Shown here: positions 33,952 through 44,060 of the stretch, piece by piece
Numbering within the stretch: position 1 is the first letter of the stretch
Layout of the letters: every line of letters starts with the position of its first letter
Source of the DNA: Erwinia aphidicola
GTDB lineage: Bacteria; Pseudomonadota; Gammaproteobacteria; Enterobacterales; Enterobacteriaceae
Assembly (NCBI RefSeq): GCF_024169515.1
Contig: NZ_JAMKCQ010000001.1
Coordinates: 558,001 to 622,000, forward strand
Reading direction: 5' to 3'
DNA: 64,000 bases
The notes under the pieces: generated by a model
Databases searched by the model: none
What the model saw: the letters and a program-made list of their open reading frames with translations, nothing else
What the model was told of the DNA's origin: nothing
Made by a program: the position numbers and the translations under genes

Positions 33952-34863
33952 TTACGACCGGAACAGCGTCATTTTTTGCATTGACTGGAATACCAGCATG
34001 GAAGCTTCCATGGCGTACTGGGACATTTTGGCCTCGGAGGAGAGGCGCACCATCGTCCCCACATCCGCACCCAGCACGTTGGTCAGTTTGTCTATGATGG
34101 CGTCGCGGTCTGCGTCCCCCTGCAGGTTCAGTCTTTCGATCTGCTGCATATGGGTCCCCAGCTCGGACTGCACTTTGCCGATGCTGCTGATACCGGCATC
34201 CACTGCGCGGTTGGCGTCGCCCAGGGCCAGTTGCACCGCATCGCGATCGATCGGATTAGCCGTCAGTGCAGCTGCAGCTGCCTGGAGCGTTTTGAATAAA
34301 CTGTCCCCGGCTCCGCCTTCGCCAAAGATATCTTTACCCAGATGTCCGGTCTGGATTTCAGTTCCTTCTGCAATGGTCTGGCGCTGCGCCGTATCACCGC
34401 CCATGTAGTTACCCAGATCGTCGTAGGGGGCCGTGTCCGTCTTAAAGCCGGAGAACAGATAACGACCGCTGCCGTCCTGGGTGTTCACCAGATCGGTCAG
34501 GCTGCTGGTGATACCGTTAATCTCTTTACCTAAGGCGGCAAGATCTTCCTCAGAGGCTGTCCCATTCATCGCCGCAAGGATCTTGCTGTTCAGCTCTTTT
34601 GATACCAGCTGGCTCATCGACTGCAGCACGGAATCCGCCTGCTGCATGTTGCCCATCACCGCAGATCGGGTGTTGCTGTACAGCTCCATTTTGGCCAGCG
34701 CATCCTGGTACATCACCGCATCGGACGCGCCTTTAGGATCGTCAGAGGCCGCCAGCAGGGTCTTTCCTGCCGATAAACGGTTATAAACGCCGTAATTTTC
34801 ATTAATCCGCGCCGTCATGGCCTGAACGCTCTGATTAAACATGTACTGGGTGCCTAAACGCAT
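33952..34863 (-). CDS. flgL: Hook-filament junction protein FlgL (HAP3)
   Basis: A 303-residue flagellin-like protein (E. coli 317). The start at 34863, after GAGGAGGAA, gives MRLGTQYMFNQSVQAMTARI, the conserved start; the coiled N and C termini (last block MEASMLVFQSMQKMTLF) pack into the filament axis. It joins FlgK to flagellin. Follows flgK by 25 bases. Confidence 0.95.
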   Translation of the reverse strand: MRLGTQYMFNQSVQAMTARINENYGVYNRLSAGKTLLAASDDPKGASDAVMYQDALAKMELYSNTRSAVMGNMQQADSVLQSMSQLVSKELNSKILAAMNGTASEEDLAALGKEINGITSSLTDLVNTQDGSGRYLFSGFKTDTAPYDDLGNYMGGDTAQRQTIAEGTEIQTGHLGKDIFGEGGAGDSLFKTLQAAAAALTANPIDRDAVQLALGDANRAVDAGISSIGKVQSELGTHMQQIERLNLQGDADRDAIIDKLTNVLGADVGTMVRLSSEAKMSQYAMEASMLVFQSMQKMTLFRS

Positions 34864-34888
34864 ACTCTGTTCCTCCTCGTATCGGCAA

Positions 34889-36529
34889 TTATCTGATAGC
34901 CAGCAGGGCATCAAACAGGGTGGTGGCGGTTTTCAGGATTTGCGCATTCGCGTTGTAATACTGCGTAAACATCTGCAGCTTCATCCCCTCTTCTTCAATA
35001 TTGACCCCGACCACCGACTGCCACTTCTCGCCCAATTCCTTGAGAACGCTGTCAGCCGTTTTCAGGTCGGCCTTGAGCGAGCTGGTAGAAGAACCAATCG
35101 CGCTGACCAGGCTGGAGTAGGCTTCGGTCAAGGTGGCTTTACCAATCAGCTGCTTACCCTGGATACCCAAAAGCAGAGCCAGGTTCTTATTGTCCGACTC
35201 TCCCCCGGTCGGGCTCCCCGCTGCGGCAATCTCATCGCCGCTGGTAATGGCGATATCAAGGTTTTCCGCCACCCCGGAAGCCGGGTTCAGCATAAAGCTG
35301 TCGCCAGGGTCAGCCGTGCCGCTAACGCCGACGGACAGACCGTCGAACGTCAGTTCACCCGATGCCGGATCGATGGCGGAGGGCACCACGCGCCCGTCTG
35401 CCCCCTTCACTTCCCAGTTACCCGCCGCCCCCATAGTGATGGTGTAATCTTCGGCCTGCACCGCGCTGTAAGGTTTAGTCAGGGTGACGTTCAGCGTGGC
35501 ACCGCCGCTATTGTTGCGGTTGGCGAATGCCGTCGGGTCCGGGACCTTGAACAGATCGTCGCCCGCAGCGCCGTTAGCGTCAAAGCCGCCACCGTTCACC
35601 TCGTTAAACCTTCCGGCCATCTGCAGCGCCATCTGGTTCAGTTCGTTACGCGCCTTGCTCAGGTCTTCGTTGCGGAACTTAAACAGCCCGCCCAGCTTGC
35701 CGGCGGTGAAGCGTTCTTCATTCAGCTCTTTGGCATTGCCGCTGCTGTCAACATAAGAAACCACGGTTTTGTTGGGGTTGGCGTCAGAGACGGCGGCCTG
35801 CAGTGGGTATGAGCGGTTGCCGGATACCAGCGGGCGGCCATCGGCCATCGCCACATCCGTCCGTCCGGTCTCTTTGTTTTCCGTGACCTGAATCCCCATC
35901 TGACCGCTTAACTGGGTCAGCAGGTTGTCGCGCGCGTCCAGCAGATCGCCTGGCGGGGTGCCGTGCTGCGAGGTGATTTTCTCGATCTCTTCATTGAGCT
36001 TGGCCAGCTGGGTGGTGGCATCGTTAATCTCTTTAACGCTCTGCTCAATCTGAGAGTTAGTGCTCTTTTCCAGCCCGCTCAGGCGCTTGGCGGTGGTATT
36101 AAACTGGTAGCTGACCGAACCGAGCGTGTTAAAGCCGGCCTGGCGTGCGGCAGGATCGCTGGGGTCGTTATCCAGGGTTTTCAGGGCGGCGAAGAAATTA
36201 TTCAGCGACACTGACGGGTTAGCTTCGCTGTTACCCATCATATTGTCGATTTCCGCCAGCTGTTCGTAACGGCCAATCAGCGCGCCCGCATTGGTGTTCG
36301 CGCCGCGTACCTGGCCATTCAAGAAGCTGTCATTATTACGATACACGCCGTTAGCCTGGGCGCCGTAACCGTAAAAACCATTGCCGGTGCTTAGTCCGCC
36401 CGCTTCACCAATAATAAGGTCGCGACGGCTGTAGCCAGCTGTTGGCGCATTATTAATATTGTTACCGATGACATACAGTGCGGAGTGCGCCGTGCTGAGG
36501 CCGCTTTTGGCTAAATTAAATAGATTCAT
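34889..36529 (-). CDS. flgK: Hook-filament junction protein FlgK (HAP1)
   Basis: A 546-residue protein (E. coli 547). The start MNLFNLAKSGLSTAHSALYV and NNINNAPTAGYSRRD are the axial family motif; the C terminus ends in a coiled segment with MLQMFTQYYNANAQILKTA-like sequence. It joins the hook to FlgL. Transcribed with flgL; a sigma-28-like promoter lies at 36607-36633. Confidence 0.96.
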   Translation of the reverse strand: MNLFNLAKSGLSTAHSALYVIGNNINNAPTAGYSRRDLIIGEAGGLSTGNGFYGYGAQANGVYRNNDSFLNGQVRGANTNAGALIGRYEQLAEIDNMMGNSEANPSVSLNNFFAALKTLDNDPSDPAARQAGFNTLGSVSYQFNTTAKRLSGLEKSTNSQIEQSVKEINDATTQLAKLNEEIEKITSQHGTPPGDLLDARDNLLTQLSGQMGIQVTENKETGRTDVAMADGRPLVSGNRSYPLQAAVSDANPNKTVVSYVDSSGNAKELNEERFTAGKLGGLFKFRNEDLSKARNELNQMALQMAGRFNEVNGGGFDANGAAGDDLFKVPDPTAFANRNNSGGATLNVTLTKPYSAVQAEDYTITMGAAGNWEVKGADGRVVPSAIDPASGELTFDGLSVGVSGTADPGDSFMLNPASGVAENLDIAITSGDEIAAAGSPTGGESDNKNLALLLGIQGKQLIGKATLTEAYSSLVSAIGSSTSSLKADLKTADSVLKELGEKWQSVVGVNIEEEGMKLQMFTQYYNANAQILKTATTLFDALLAIR

Positions 36530-36606
36530 ATTTTATCCACGAAATTCATCGTGCGCGGCCCGAAAATCGGCTTCAGACGGCGCCTGTTTTTACTGTCCTT
36601 ATTACT

Positions 36607-36633
36607 TCATCGGTGATTCACAAATTTACTGAA
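36607..36633 (-). promoter_or_regulatory. Sigma-28-like promoter of flgKL
   Basis: On the minus strand TTCAGTAA-N11-ACCGATGA fits the sigma-28 pattern TAAAGTTT-N11-GCCGATAA, with a good -10 (six of eight) and a weaker -35. It sits between flgJ and flgK, where E. coli has its flgKL class 3 promoter. Confidence 0.55.
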
Positions 36634-36642
36634 ATGTCTTTG

Positions 36643-37590
36643 CTAAAAAAGTTGCGACAGATCGTTTTTATACGCCTGCACGCCCTGAGTAATATTGCCT
36701 TTGACCTGCTGGATAATATTAATCAGCTTACTGGCATAGGCCGGATCGGTGGCGTAGCCCCCCGCCTGCAGCGCGTGCGCGCCCTGCTCGGCAGAGGAGG
36801 ACTGCGCCACCTTCTGATAGCGCGGGTTGTTCTTCAGCAGCCGGGCATAGTCGCTTAGTGCCTCGCCGTAGGAGTCATAAACGCGAAACGCCGCTTTGAT
36901 TTTCTGCGGCGCGCCGTTGATATATTCGGTGGTGGTGATCTCGGTGGTTTTACCCTGCCAGTCGCCGCTGGCTTTAATGCCGAACAGGTTGTGGCTTGGC
37001 TTACCGTCCCCGGTGAGGATTTCGCGTTTCCCCCAGCCCGACTCCAGCGCTGCCTGAGCCAGAATCAGATGCGGATGGATGCCGCTGCTCTGCGCCGCCT
37101 GCAGCGCCGGGCGCAGAAGGCGGGAGATAAACGGCTGGGAGCTGCTGCTGCGGGCAGCTATCGCGCTCAGCGGCGTGGCCTGTGCGCCTGTCGTCGCTGA
37201 GGGGGCGCTAACCGGCGCATGGGTCAGTGAATATGGCCCCGGGGCCGGAGCGGCAATGCGCTGCGCCTGCCCTGGCGGATCCTCCCCCTCTCCCCCCATC
37301 TGGCGCACGATCATATCGGCAAAGCCGAGCTGGCTTTTTTGCGCCAGGTCCTGCGCCAGCTGCTGATCGTGCATTGAGGTGTACATCTCCGAGGCCTGGC
37401 TGTGCATCAGGCCATCCTTAAAGCCGGCATCGCGCATGCTTTTCAGCATGACCTGCACGAAGATCCCCTCCATCTGCTTCGCGGCGGCGCGCAGCGCCTG
37501 CGGTGATTCGCTGCCCCCCGCCTTCAGCTTCAGCGTATCCAGCGAACGGACATCCCAGGAGGCAGTATTAAACTGGTCGATTTCACTCAT
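36643..37590 (-). CDS. flgJ: Rod-cap and peptidoglycan hydrolase FlgJ
   Basis: A 315-residue periplasmic protein (E. coli 313). The N-terminal half is the rod-binding domain (AAKQMEGIFVQVMLKSMRDA); the C-terminal half, from about residue 150, is a glucosaminidase with HPHLILAQAALESGWGKRE, which contains the catalytic Glu, and SHNLFGIKASGDW. It opens the cell wall for the rod. Start overlaps the flgI stop. Confidence 0.96.
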   Translation of the reverse strand: MSEIDQFNTASWDVRSLDTLKLKAGGSESPQALRAAAKQMEGIFVQVMLKSMRDAGFKDGLMHSQASEMYTSMHDQQLAQDLAQKSQLGFADMIVRQMGGEGEDPPGQAQRIAAPAPGPYSLTHAPVSAPSATTGAQATPLSAIAARSSSSQPFISRLLRPALQAAQSSGIHPHLILAQAALESGWGKREILTGDGKPSHNLFGIKASGDWQGKTTEITTTEYINGAPQKIKAAFRVYDSYGEALSDYARLLKNNPRYQKVAQSSSAEQGAHALQAGGYATDPAYASKLINIIQQVKGNITQGVQAYKNDLSQLF

Positions 37591-38705
37591 CAGTTGGTCT
37601 CCAGCTTCGCGCGCAGGCAGCCCGCGCTTTTCATCGCCTCGAGGATCGACATCAGCTCATTCGGCGTGGCACCCAGCCCGTTAAGTGCCCGGATGACATT
37701 ATTCAGGTCGGCACTGCTGCTGACGTGCTGTAATGCCCCGCCGCTGTCGCGCACCGAGATATCGGTCTGCGGCACCACCACGGTTTCGCCGCCGCCGAAC
37801 GGCGTATTCGGCTGGCTGACCTGGTTATTCTGCGACACTTCCACCGTCAGGCCGCCGTGCGCCACCGCGCAGGAATCGAGCGTCACGTGGCGGTTCATCA
37901 CCACCGAGCCGGTGCGCGAGTTGACGATCACTTTGGCATCCTGAATACCGACGCGCAGCGGGATATCCTGAATATTGGCGAGGAAGCGCACGCGTGACGG
38001 GCCGTCCGCCGGGGCAAACAGGCGCACGGTGCGCGCATCCTCCGGCATCGCTGCCCCGCTGAAGCGGCGGTTAATTTCATCGCTGATCAGCTGCGCCAGG
38101 GAAAAATCGGTGTCGTTGAGCTGCAGGCGCAGTGCGCTCTGGTTGGCAAAATCGTTTGGCACTTCCCGCTCAACGCTGGCACCGCCGTTAATGCGCCCGC
38201 CGTTGAGCTGGTTTACCTGCACCCGGCTGCCGCCCGCCTGTGCGCCGCTGCCGGAGATCAGCACGTTGCCCTGCGCCAGCGCGTAAATCTGGTTATCCGC
38301 GCCCTTCAGCGGGGTCATCAGCAGCGTGCCGCCGCGCAGGCTCTTGGCATTGCCGAGCGAAGAGACCACGATATCGATGCGGTCGCCGGGCCGGGAAAAG
38401 GCCGGCATCTCGGCCGTCACCATCACCGCCGCAATATTTTTCAGCTGCATATTGGTGCCAGCCGGAACGGTGATGCCCAGCTGGGAAAGCATGTTATTCA
38501 CGCTCTGCCCGGTGAAGGGGGCCTGCATGGTCTGATCGCCGGTGCCGTCCAGCCCGACCACCAGCCCGTAGCCCATCAGCGAGTTAGAGCGCACGCCCTG
38601 CACCGTCACCAGGTCGCGGATGCGCTCGGCGTAAACGAAGGTTGGCGCCAGTATTACCAGCGCGCTGAACAGCAGAGTGCAGAGTAAAAAAGTTTGTTTT
38701 TTCAT
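37590..38705 (-). CDS. flgI: Flagellar P-ring protein FlgI
   Basis: A 371-residue secreted protein (E. coli 365) with a signal peptide of about 26 residues ending [25 protein letters not shown] and [20 protein letters not shown] are conserved. It forms the ring in the peptidoglycan layer. Seven bases after flgH. Confidence 0.96.
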   Translation of the reverse strand: MKKQTFLLCTLLFSALVILAPTFVYAERIRDLVTVQGVRSNSLMGYGLVVGLDGTGDQTMQAPFTGQSVNNMLSQLGITVPAGTNMQLKNIAAVMVTAEMPAFSRPGDRIDIVVSSLGNAKSLRGGTLLMTPLKGADNQIYALAQGNVLISGSGAQAGGSRVQVNQLNGGRINGGASVEREVPNDFANQSALRLQLNDTDFSLAQLISDEINRRFSGAAMPEDARTVRLFAPADGPSRVRFLANIQDIPLRVGIQDAKVIVNSRTGSVVMNRHVTLDSCAVAHGGLTVEVSQNNQVSQPNTPFGGGETVVVPQTDISVRDSGGALQHVSSSADLNNVIRALNGLGATPNELMSILEAMKSAGCLRAKLETN

Positions 38706-38712
38706 CGTTATA

Positions 38713-39426
38713 TCAGAATGGTGAGAGGTTCAATAACACACGCTGCAGCCAGCCCATGTTCTGCGCTTCATTGATGTAGCCATTGCCCACGTATTCGATA
38801 CGCGCATCAGCCACCTGAATGGAGGGCACGGTGTTATTGCCGCTGATGGTGCGCGGATTCACCACCCCGGAGAAGCGGATAAACTCGGTGCCCTGGTTAA
38901 TGGCGATCTGCTTCTCCCCCACCACCTGCAGGTTGCCGTTGGGTAGCAGGTTCATCACCGTCACGGTGATGGTGCCGGTAAACGTATTACGTGCCGCCGC
39001 CCCGCCCTTACCGGCAAAATCCGACTTGCCGCTGGCTTCGAAATCCAGCTTGCCGTTACCCAGAAAGCCGCCTACCGAATCCGGCACGGCAGTCAGCCCG
39101 GCCCCGGCCGAGCCATTACGGTTGGCGCTGGCGCTGGAGCTTTTGCTGGCGCTGACATTCTCCTGCAGCAGGATGGTCAGCGTATCGCCGACGTTACGCG
39201 GCCGCCTGTCTTCAAACATCGGCTGATAGCCATAGTTCATCCCCTGCCCGCTCTGAAACAGCGAGCCGTTTGCACTGGTCGCAGCCATCGCTAACGGTGC
39301 TGCGGTGGTCGGGCCCTGCACCAGAGGCTGCTGCAAAATATGCGCGCAGCCACTGAGGAACAACGCCGCGCTCAGGGCGGCGCTGGCGGCCCGGCCATGA
39401 CGATAAAACGCACTGAATAGATTCAT
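38713..39426 (-). CDS. flgH: Flagellar L-ring lipoprotein FlgH
   Basis: A 237-residue outer-membrane lipoprotein (E. coli 232). The signal peptide ends in the lipobox LSGC near residue 27. [20 protein letters not shown] followed by [20 protein letters not shown] is the family core, and the protein ends with [14 protein letters not shown]. It makes the bushing ring of the basal body. Confidence 0.96.
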   Translation of the reverse strand: MNLFSAFYRHGRAASAALSAALFLSGCAHILQQPLVQGPTTAAPLAMAATSANGSLFQSGQGMNYGYQPMFEDRRPRNVGDTLTILLQENVSASKSSSASANRNGSAGAGLTAVPDSVGGFLGNGKLDFEASGKSDFAGKGGAAARNTFTGTITVTVMNLLPNGNLQVVGEKQIAINQGTEFIRFSGVVNPRTISGNNTVPSIQVADARIEYVGNGYINEAQNMGWLQRVLLNLSPF

Positions 39427-39488
39427 GTTATTTACGACTTAACGCTCCTGACCCGCCAGGCCTGAGCACTGACGGGGCGAGGTGAGGA

Positions 39489-40271
39489 TTACAGCTGAGC
39501 CAGGCGCTGGAGCATCTGGTCAGAAGCCGAGACCGCCTTACTGTTAATTTCATAGGCGCGCTGCACCTGGATCATGGTGACCAGCTCTTCCGCGACATTG
39601 ACGTTGGAGGTTTCCACATACTTGTGCTTGAGGCGACCCGCGCCATCCATGCCTGGGGTGACTTCATTCGGTGCGCCGGACGCCTGGGTCTCCACATACA
39701 GGTTGCCGCCGATGCTCTCCAGACCGGCATCGTTGATAAAGGTGGCCAGCGTCAGCTGCCCCACCTGCTGCGGTGCCGCCTGGCCCGGTACCGTCACGGT
39801 GACAATACCGTCTTCGCCCACGGTCAGCTCTTTGCCATCCAGCGGGACGGTGATATCCGGCTGTACCGGATTACCGTCCGCAGTGACCATCTGGCCGTTT
39901 TCGTTGCGCTTGAAGGAGCCATCTCGGGTGTAGGCGGTGGTGCCGTCCGGCATCTGCACCTGGAAGAAACCTTTGCCCTGAATGGCGATGTCATAGTCAC
40001 TGCTGGTCTGCGTCAGTCCACCCTGAGTGTGCAGACGCTCGGTGGCCACCGGGGCCACCCCGGTACCCAGCTGCATCCCGGTTGGCAGCGTGGTCTGTTC
40101 GGAAGCCTGAGCCCCCGGCTGACGCATGGTCTGGTACAGCAGGTCCTGGAACACCGCGCGCTGGCGTTTAAAGCCGTTGGTGCTGACGTTGGCGAGGTTA
40201 TTGGAAATAACATCCATATTGGTCTGCTGCGCTTCCAGACCGGTTTTTGCAATCCATAAAGAGCGGATCAT
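39489..40271 (-). CDS. flgG: Distal rod protein FlgG
   Basis: A 260-residue rod protein, exactly the E. coli length. The N-terminal motif [20 protein letters not shown] and the C-terminal [20 protein letters not shown] are the axial-protein marks. It forms the outer half of the rod. Part of flgB-J. Confidence 0.97.
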   Translation of the reverse strand: MIRSLWIAKTGLEAQQTNMDVISNNLANVSTNGFKRQRAVFQDLLYQTMRQPGAQASEQTTLPTGMQLGTGVAPVATERLHTQGGLTQTSSDYDIAIQGKGFFQVQMPDGTTAYTRDGSFKRNENGQMVTADGNPVQPDITVPLDGKELTVGEDGIVTVTVPGQAAPQQVGQLTLATFINDAGLESIGGNLYVETQASGAPNEVTPGMDGAGRLKHKYVETSNVNVAEELVTMIQVQRAYEINSKAVSASDQMLQRLAQL

Positions 40272-40292
40272 GTTATGACTCCTGCGTAAGCA

Positions 40293-41030
40293 TCAGCTCA
40301 CGCTTAAAAGCTGGTTAGCCTGTTTGGCATTTTCATCAGCGGTGCGGATGGTTTTCATATTCATGTCGAAGCTGCGGGCGGTGGCGATCATTTCGGTCAT
40401 CGATTTGACCGGGCTGACGTTGCTGCCCTCCAGCGCTTCGGGGCTGAGGCGCATCGCTTCATCAGCCGCTAACGCCCCACCGCCTGCCGGGTGGAACAGC
40501 CCGTCGTCACCGTGCAGCAGGCTCTGCATCTCCGCCTGCGCCAGCTTGATGCGGCCAACCGGCGTCACCGCCGTCGGGTCATCCCCGGCGCCGAGCGCCG
40601 TCAGCGTGCCGTCCGGCGCAATGGTCACGGCGGACTGCGGCGGCACGGTCAGCGGTGCGCCGTCGCCCATCAGCGGAAAACCGTTAATGCTCAGCGCCCC
40701 TTCGCTATCCACCTGAATCGCCCCGTTGCGGGTGTAAGCTTCCTGCCCGTCGGCCATCGCCACGGCCAGCCAGCCGCCCTGCGGCAGAGCGACATCGAGG
40801 CTGCGCCCGGTGTGATTAATTGGCCCCATGCTGTTGTCGTGGTAGGGCGTGCTCTCGGCCACCAGCGCACGGGTGGCGTGCGTTTCACCCTCGATCGGCA
40901 CCGAGCGGAAAGCCGCCAGCTGGGCACGAAAGCCGGTAGTGGAGCTGTTAGCCAGATTATTGGCGGTGACGGCCTGACGGTTCAGCGCCGCATTGGCGGC
41001 GCTCATGGCGGTATATATCGCGCGATCCAT
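40293..41030 (-). CDS. flgF: Proximal rod protein FlgF
   Basis: A 245-residue rod protein (E. coli 251). MDRAIYTAMSAANAALNRQA and VTANNLANSSTTGFRAQL start it; the end has the NVSPVKSMTEMIATARSFDM axial motif. Follows flgE by 12 bases. Confidence 0.96.
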   Translation of the reverse strand: MDRAIYTAMSAANAALNRQAVTANNLANSSTTGFRAQLAAFRSVPIEGETHATRALVAESTPYHDNSMGPINHTGRSLDVALPQGGWLAVAMADGQEAYTRNGAIQVDSEGALSINGFPLMGDGAPLTVPPQSAVTIAPDGTLTALGAGDDPTAVTPVGRIKLAQAEMQSLLHGDDGLFHPAGGGALAADEAMRLSPEALEGSNVSPVKSMTEMIATARSFDMNMKTIRTADENAKQANQLLSVS

Positions 41031-41042
41031 TAACTGCCGCCG

Positions 41043-42254
41043 TTATCGCAGGTTAACCAGGGTCTGCAACAGCTCAGACTGGGTTTTGATGGTCTGAGAG
41101 TTGGACTGGTAGTTGCGCTGATAGACGATCATGTTGACCATTTCAGCGCCGAGATCGACGTTGGAGCTTTCCAGCGCCCCTCCGGTCAGCTTACCGAAGC
41201 TGCCGGTACCGGCGATGCCGACCACGGAAGGGCCGGACTGCGGTGATTCGACCCAGGTGTTATTGCCGTTCTGCTGCAGCCCGCCCGGGTTGGTGAAGTT
41301 TGCCAGTACCACCTGGGCAATCAGCTGTTTTTCACCATTGTCATAGTTGGCAACGATTTCGCCGTTATCGCCGATCTGGAAGTTGACGTATTTGCCCGGC
41401 GCGTGGCCATCGATGGTGGCAGGATCCATCGCATTCTCACCCGAGTTCTGCGTCAGTCCTGAAAGGTCGAGGGTCATACTGAGCGGTGCTGCGCCGTTGA
41501 AAGCGGCACCTTTCACCGCCAGGCTGGCAGGATCGGTGACCATTTTTCCGTTGCTATCAAATTCGATATCCAGCTTTTCATAGGGAGTACCGCCACCAGC
41601 AGGGGCTGAAGAGTCGTTGCTGTATGCCGTCCACTTGTTATCCGCGGTTTTGACATAGTAGATATCGACCGTGTGGCGGTTACCCTGGCTGTCATAGGCT
41701 TCAACCTGGCTGGAATAGCTGTAGGTATCGCCATCTTTCGGATTGAACGGGGTTTTAGTGACAATCTCTTCACCTGATTTCAGGTTGCCGGTCAGTTTGC
41801 CGCTGGTGGATGCCACTGGCGGCATACCGGTCTTATTAATCTGAATCGGCCCCACGCCCGCGCCCGGTTGAATCGCCGGTGGCGTGCCGGTGGCCTGATA
41901 GCCGGTCAGGCGCAGGCCATTACTCATGTTAGTGATGTAGCCATTAACATCGGTATCGAACTGGCCGTTACGGCTGTAGTACGCCTGCCCTGCTTCATCC
42001 ATCAGGCGGAAAAAACCGTTGCCGCTGATGCCGAGATCGAGATTACGCCCGGTGCCGGTTAAACCGCCATCGTTGAAGTTCTGGCTGGTACCGGCTACCT
42101 GCACGCCCATGCCCTGTGCACCGGCGAAGATATCGGCGAAGGAGACTGAACCCGCTTTAAACCCATAGGTTTGTGAGTTGGCAATGTTGTTACCCACCGA
42201 GTCCAGCGCGCGCGATGCCGCATTGAGGCCGCTCAGGCCTTGTGAAAAGCTCAT
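41043..42254 (-). CDS. flgE: Flagellar hook protein FlgE
   Basis: A 403-residue hook subunit (E. coli 402). The N terminus MSFSQGLSGLNAASRALDSV with GNNIANSQTYGFKAG and the C terminus SNVDLGAEMVNMIVYQRNYQ form the axial coils; the middle (about 150-320) is the surface domain. FlgD caps its assembly. Thirty bases after flgD. Confidence 0.97.
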   Translation of the reverse strand: MSFSQGLSGLNAASRALDSVGNNIANSQTYGFKAGSVSFADIFAGAQGMGVQVAGTSQNFNDGGLTGTGRNLDLGISGNGFFRLMDEAGQAYYSRNGQFDTDVNGYITNMSNGLRLTGYQATGTPPAIQPGAGVGPIQINKTGMPPVASTSGKLTGNLKSGEEIVTKTPFNPKDGDTYSYSSQVEAYDSQGNRHTVDIYYVKTADNKWTAYSNDSSAPAGGGTPYEKLDIEFDSNGKMVTDPASLAVKGAAFNGAAPLSMTLDLSGLTQNSGENAMDPATIDGHAPGKYVNFQIGDNGEIVANYDNGEKQLIAQVVLANFTNPGGLQQNGNNTWVESPQSGPSVVGIAGTGSFGKLTGGALESSNVDLGAEMVNMIVYQRNYQSNSQTIKTQSELLQTLVNLR

Positions 42255-42283
42255 AGTAAAATTCCAGAAAGTGAAGTGAGTAG

Positions 42284-42961
42284 TTAACGAATAACGAAGA
42301 TCTCGCTTAACGTCGTGGTTTTGCCCTTAGCCAGATGCAACACCGCGCCCTGTGCTCCGAAGGAGACCGCTTCAATCTTCTCGGCAACCAAACCAACGAT
42401 CTCAGGCGCCTGGCCCTCGGCCGCGCTGGCGCTATAGGTCACGGTGTATTCCATGTCTGCTTCTGGCTCAGACGGTTTGAAGTTCTCCAGGTCGTCGAGG
42501 CTGAACTCGTTAATACCCGCTTTCGTCTTCGACCCTTTCAGCTCGGCGGTATAGGCCTTACCTGCTGCATCGGTCAGCGTCACGGTGACCTTCTCTGCTT
42601 CCCCCCCGAGGGCAAAGCTCAGCGGTTTTTCGTCACTGGCGGTATCCACTCCCCCCCAGGTCACTTTCTGATCGCCCTCAACCATGACTTCGCGGCCAAC
42701 CCAGGATGCCGAGCTCATTTGCTGCATATTGACCAGCAGCCCGCCCACGGTATTAAGCGATTTATTCAGGCTCTCAACCCCGGCAGCGGTGTTGAACTGT
42801 GCCAGCTGGGAAGTCAGCTGGTTATTGTCCATCGGGTTAGTCGGGTCCTGGTTCTGCATCTGTGCCACCAGCAGCGTCATAAAGCTGTTGGTGAGGTCGG
42901 CAGCGCTGCTGCCGGTGCCAACACCGTTATTGCTGTTATTGTTTACGGAAGAAACTGCCAT
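42284..42961 (-). CDS. flgD: Hook assembly scaffold FlgD
   Basis: A 225-residue hook cap (E. coli 231). NSFMTLLVAQMQNQDPTNPM and DNNQLTSQLAQFNTAAGVES are conserved; the C-terminal half holds a tudor/Fn3-like domain. Two runs of seven G in the coding strand, at 42601-42607 and 42651-42657, lie 50 bases apart; the frame is intact. Confidence 0.95.
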   Translation of the reverse strand: MAVSSVNNNSNNGVGTGSSAADLTNSFMTLLVAQMQNQDPTNPMDNNQLTSQLAQFNTAAGVESLNKSLNTVGGLLVNMQQMSSASWVGREVMVEGDQKVTWGGVDTASDEKPLSFALGGEAEKVTVTLTDAAGKAYTAELKGSKTKAGINEFSLDDLENFKPSEPEADMEYTVTYSASAAEGQAPEIVGLVAEKIEAVSFGAQGAVLHLAKGKTTTLSEIFVIR

Positions 42962-42970
42962 AAATTATCC

Positions 42971-43375
42971 TTACTGGCCGAGTGATAATGTTTTCAACAT
43001 CAACGACTTTGCTGAGTTCATCACTTCGACATTGGCCTGATAGCTGCGGGAGGCGGAGAGCGTGTTGACCATTTCATTCACCACATTGACGTTCGGCATG
43101 CGCACGTAGCCCTGCGGGTCCGCCAGCGGATTGCCCGGCTCATACACCAGCCGATCCGGCGCGGTGCTCTCCACCACTTCACCGATTTTTACCCCACCGA
43201 TATCGCCTCCGGCATGGGTATCCACCTCAAAAGTGACCTGACGGGCACGATACGGCTGCCCGTCCGGCCCGGCCACGCTGTCGGCGTTGGCCATATTGCT
43301 GGCGCTGACGTTCAGTCGTTTTGACTGGGCAGTCATTGCCGAGCCTGAAATATCAAAAACGCTAAATAACGACAT
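42971..43375 (-). CDS. flgC: Proximal rod protein FlgC
   Basis: A 134-residue rod protein, the E. coli length. [20 protein letters not shown] and [20 protein letters not shown] start it; [20 protein letters not shown] ends it. Follows flgB by 14 bases. Confidence 0.97.
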   Translation of the reverse strand: MSLFSVFDISGSAMTAQSKRLNVSASNMANADSVAGPDGQPYRARQVTFEVDTHAGGDIGGVKIGEVVESTAPDRLVYEPGNPLADPQGYVRMPNVNVVNEMVNTLSASRSYQANVEVMNSAKSLMLKTLSLGQ

Positions 43376-43389
43376 TTTTATGATTCTCC

Positions 43390-43797
43390 CTAAGCGAGGA
43401 CGCTCATCATTTTTTTAATATCCGCACCGAGGAAGGTCAGGCTCGACTGATATTTCACGCTGTTATCGGCAAAGCTGATACGCTCGCGGTCCATATCGAC
43501 GGTATTACCGTCAGCACTGGGTTGATCCGGAATGCGGTACAGCAAACTGGCATCGTCAAAAACCTTGTCCTGCGCCTCAATATGGCGATGAGAGGTTAAT
43601 GACAGTGACACCGGTGATTTCGCCAGTGACTGATTCGCCAGCGTGTTTTTTAACTGTTGTGAAAAATCGATATCGCGCGCCATATAGCCGGGCGTATCGG
43701 CATTAGCAATATTTGATGCCAGCACTTCCTGCCGACGCGAGAGTAAACTCAACGCCTCCTGCTGAAAGCGAAACGCATCATCAAGTTTATTGATCAT
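43390..43797 (-). CDS. flgB: Proximal rod protein FlgB
   Basis: A 135-residue rod protein (E. coli 138), first gene of the leftward flgB-J operon. [20 protein letters not shown] with [16 protein letters not shown] is the family motif. Divergent from flgA across a 263-base control region. Confidence 0.96.
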   Translation of the reverse strand: MINKLDDAFRFQQEALSLLSRRQEVLASNIANADTPGYMARDIDFSQQLKNTLANQSLAKSPVSLSLTSHRHIEAQDKVFDDASLLYRIPDQPSADGNTVDMDRERISFADNSVKYQSSLTFLGADIKKMMSVLA

Positions 43798-44060
43798 CGA
43801 AGTTAGGCCTCGCGCCTGAAAATTTAACCGTCATATTTTAGCCAGCGTAGTTCAAATATTACACTGCAAAGAACTGACAGAAATAACCGCTTTTAGCGGG
43901 TTAAATTCCCCTGCGAGACATATTAAATAATAACTCATTCAATTGGCGGCAAAACTGTCGGTATTTAGCGCAATAACATCCGCAGCAGCTGGTTTATAAT
44001 TTAATCATCAACCATTGAGTTGGCCTTATTTATACCCGGCAACCAGGGCACTTTATTATT
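43798..44060. promoter_or_regulatory. flgB / flgA divergent class 2 promoter region with candidate FlhDC box
   Basis: In E. coli FlhD4C2 binds between these genes. Here CTGACAGAAATAACCGC at 43874-43890 resembles the known half-site (CAGAAATAGCCG), and GCGGGTTAAATTCC at 43896-43909 is an imperfect inverted partner, with a short spacer. A second similar sequence, CTGTCGGTATTTAGCGC, lies near 43955-43971. The assignment is by eye. Confidence 0.45.
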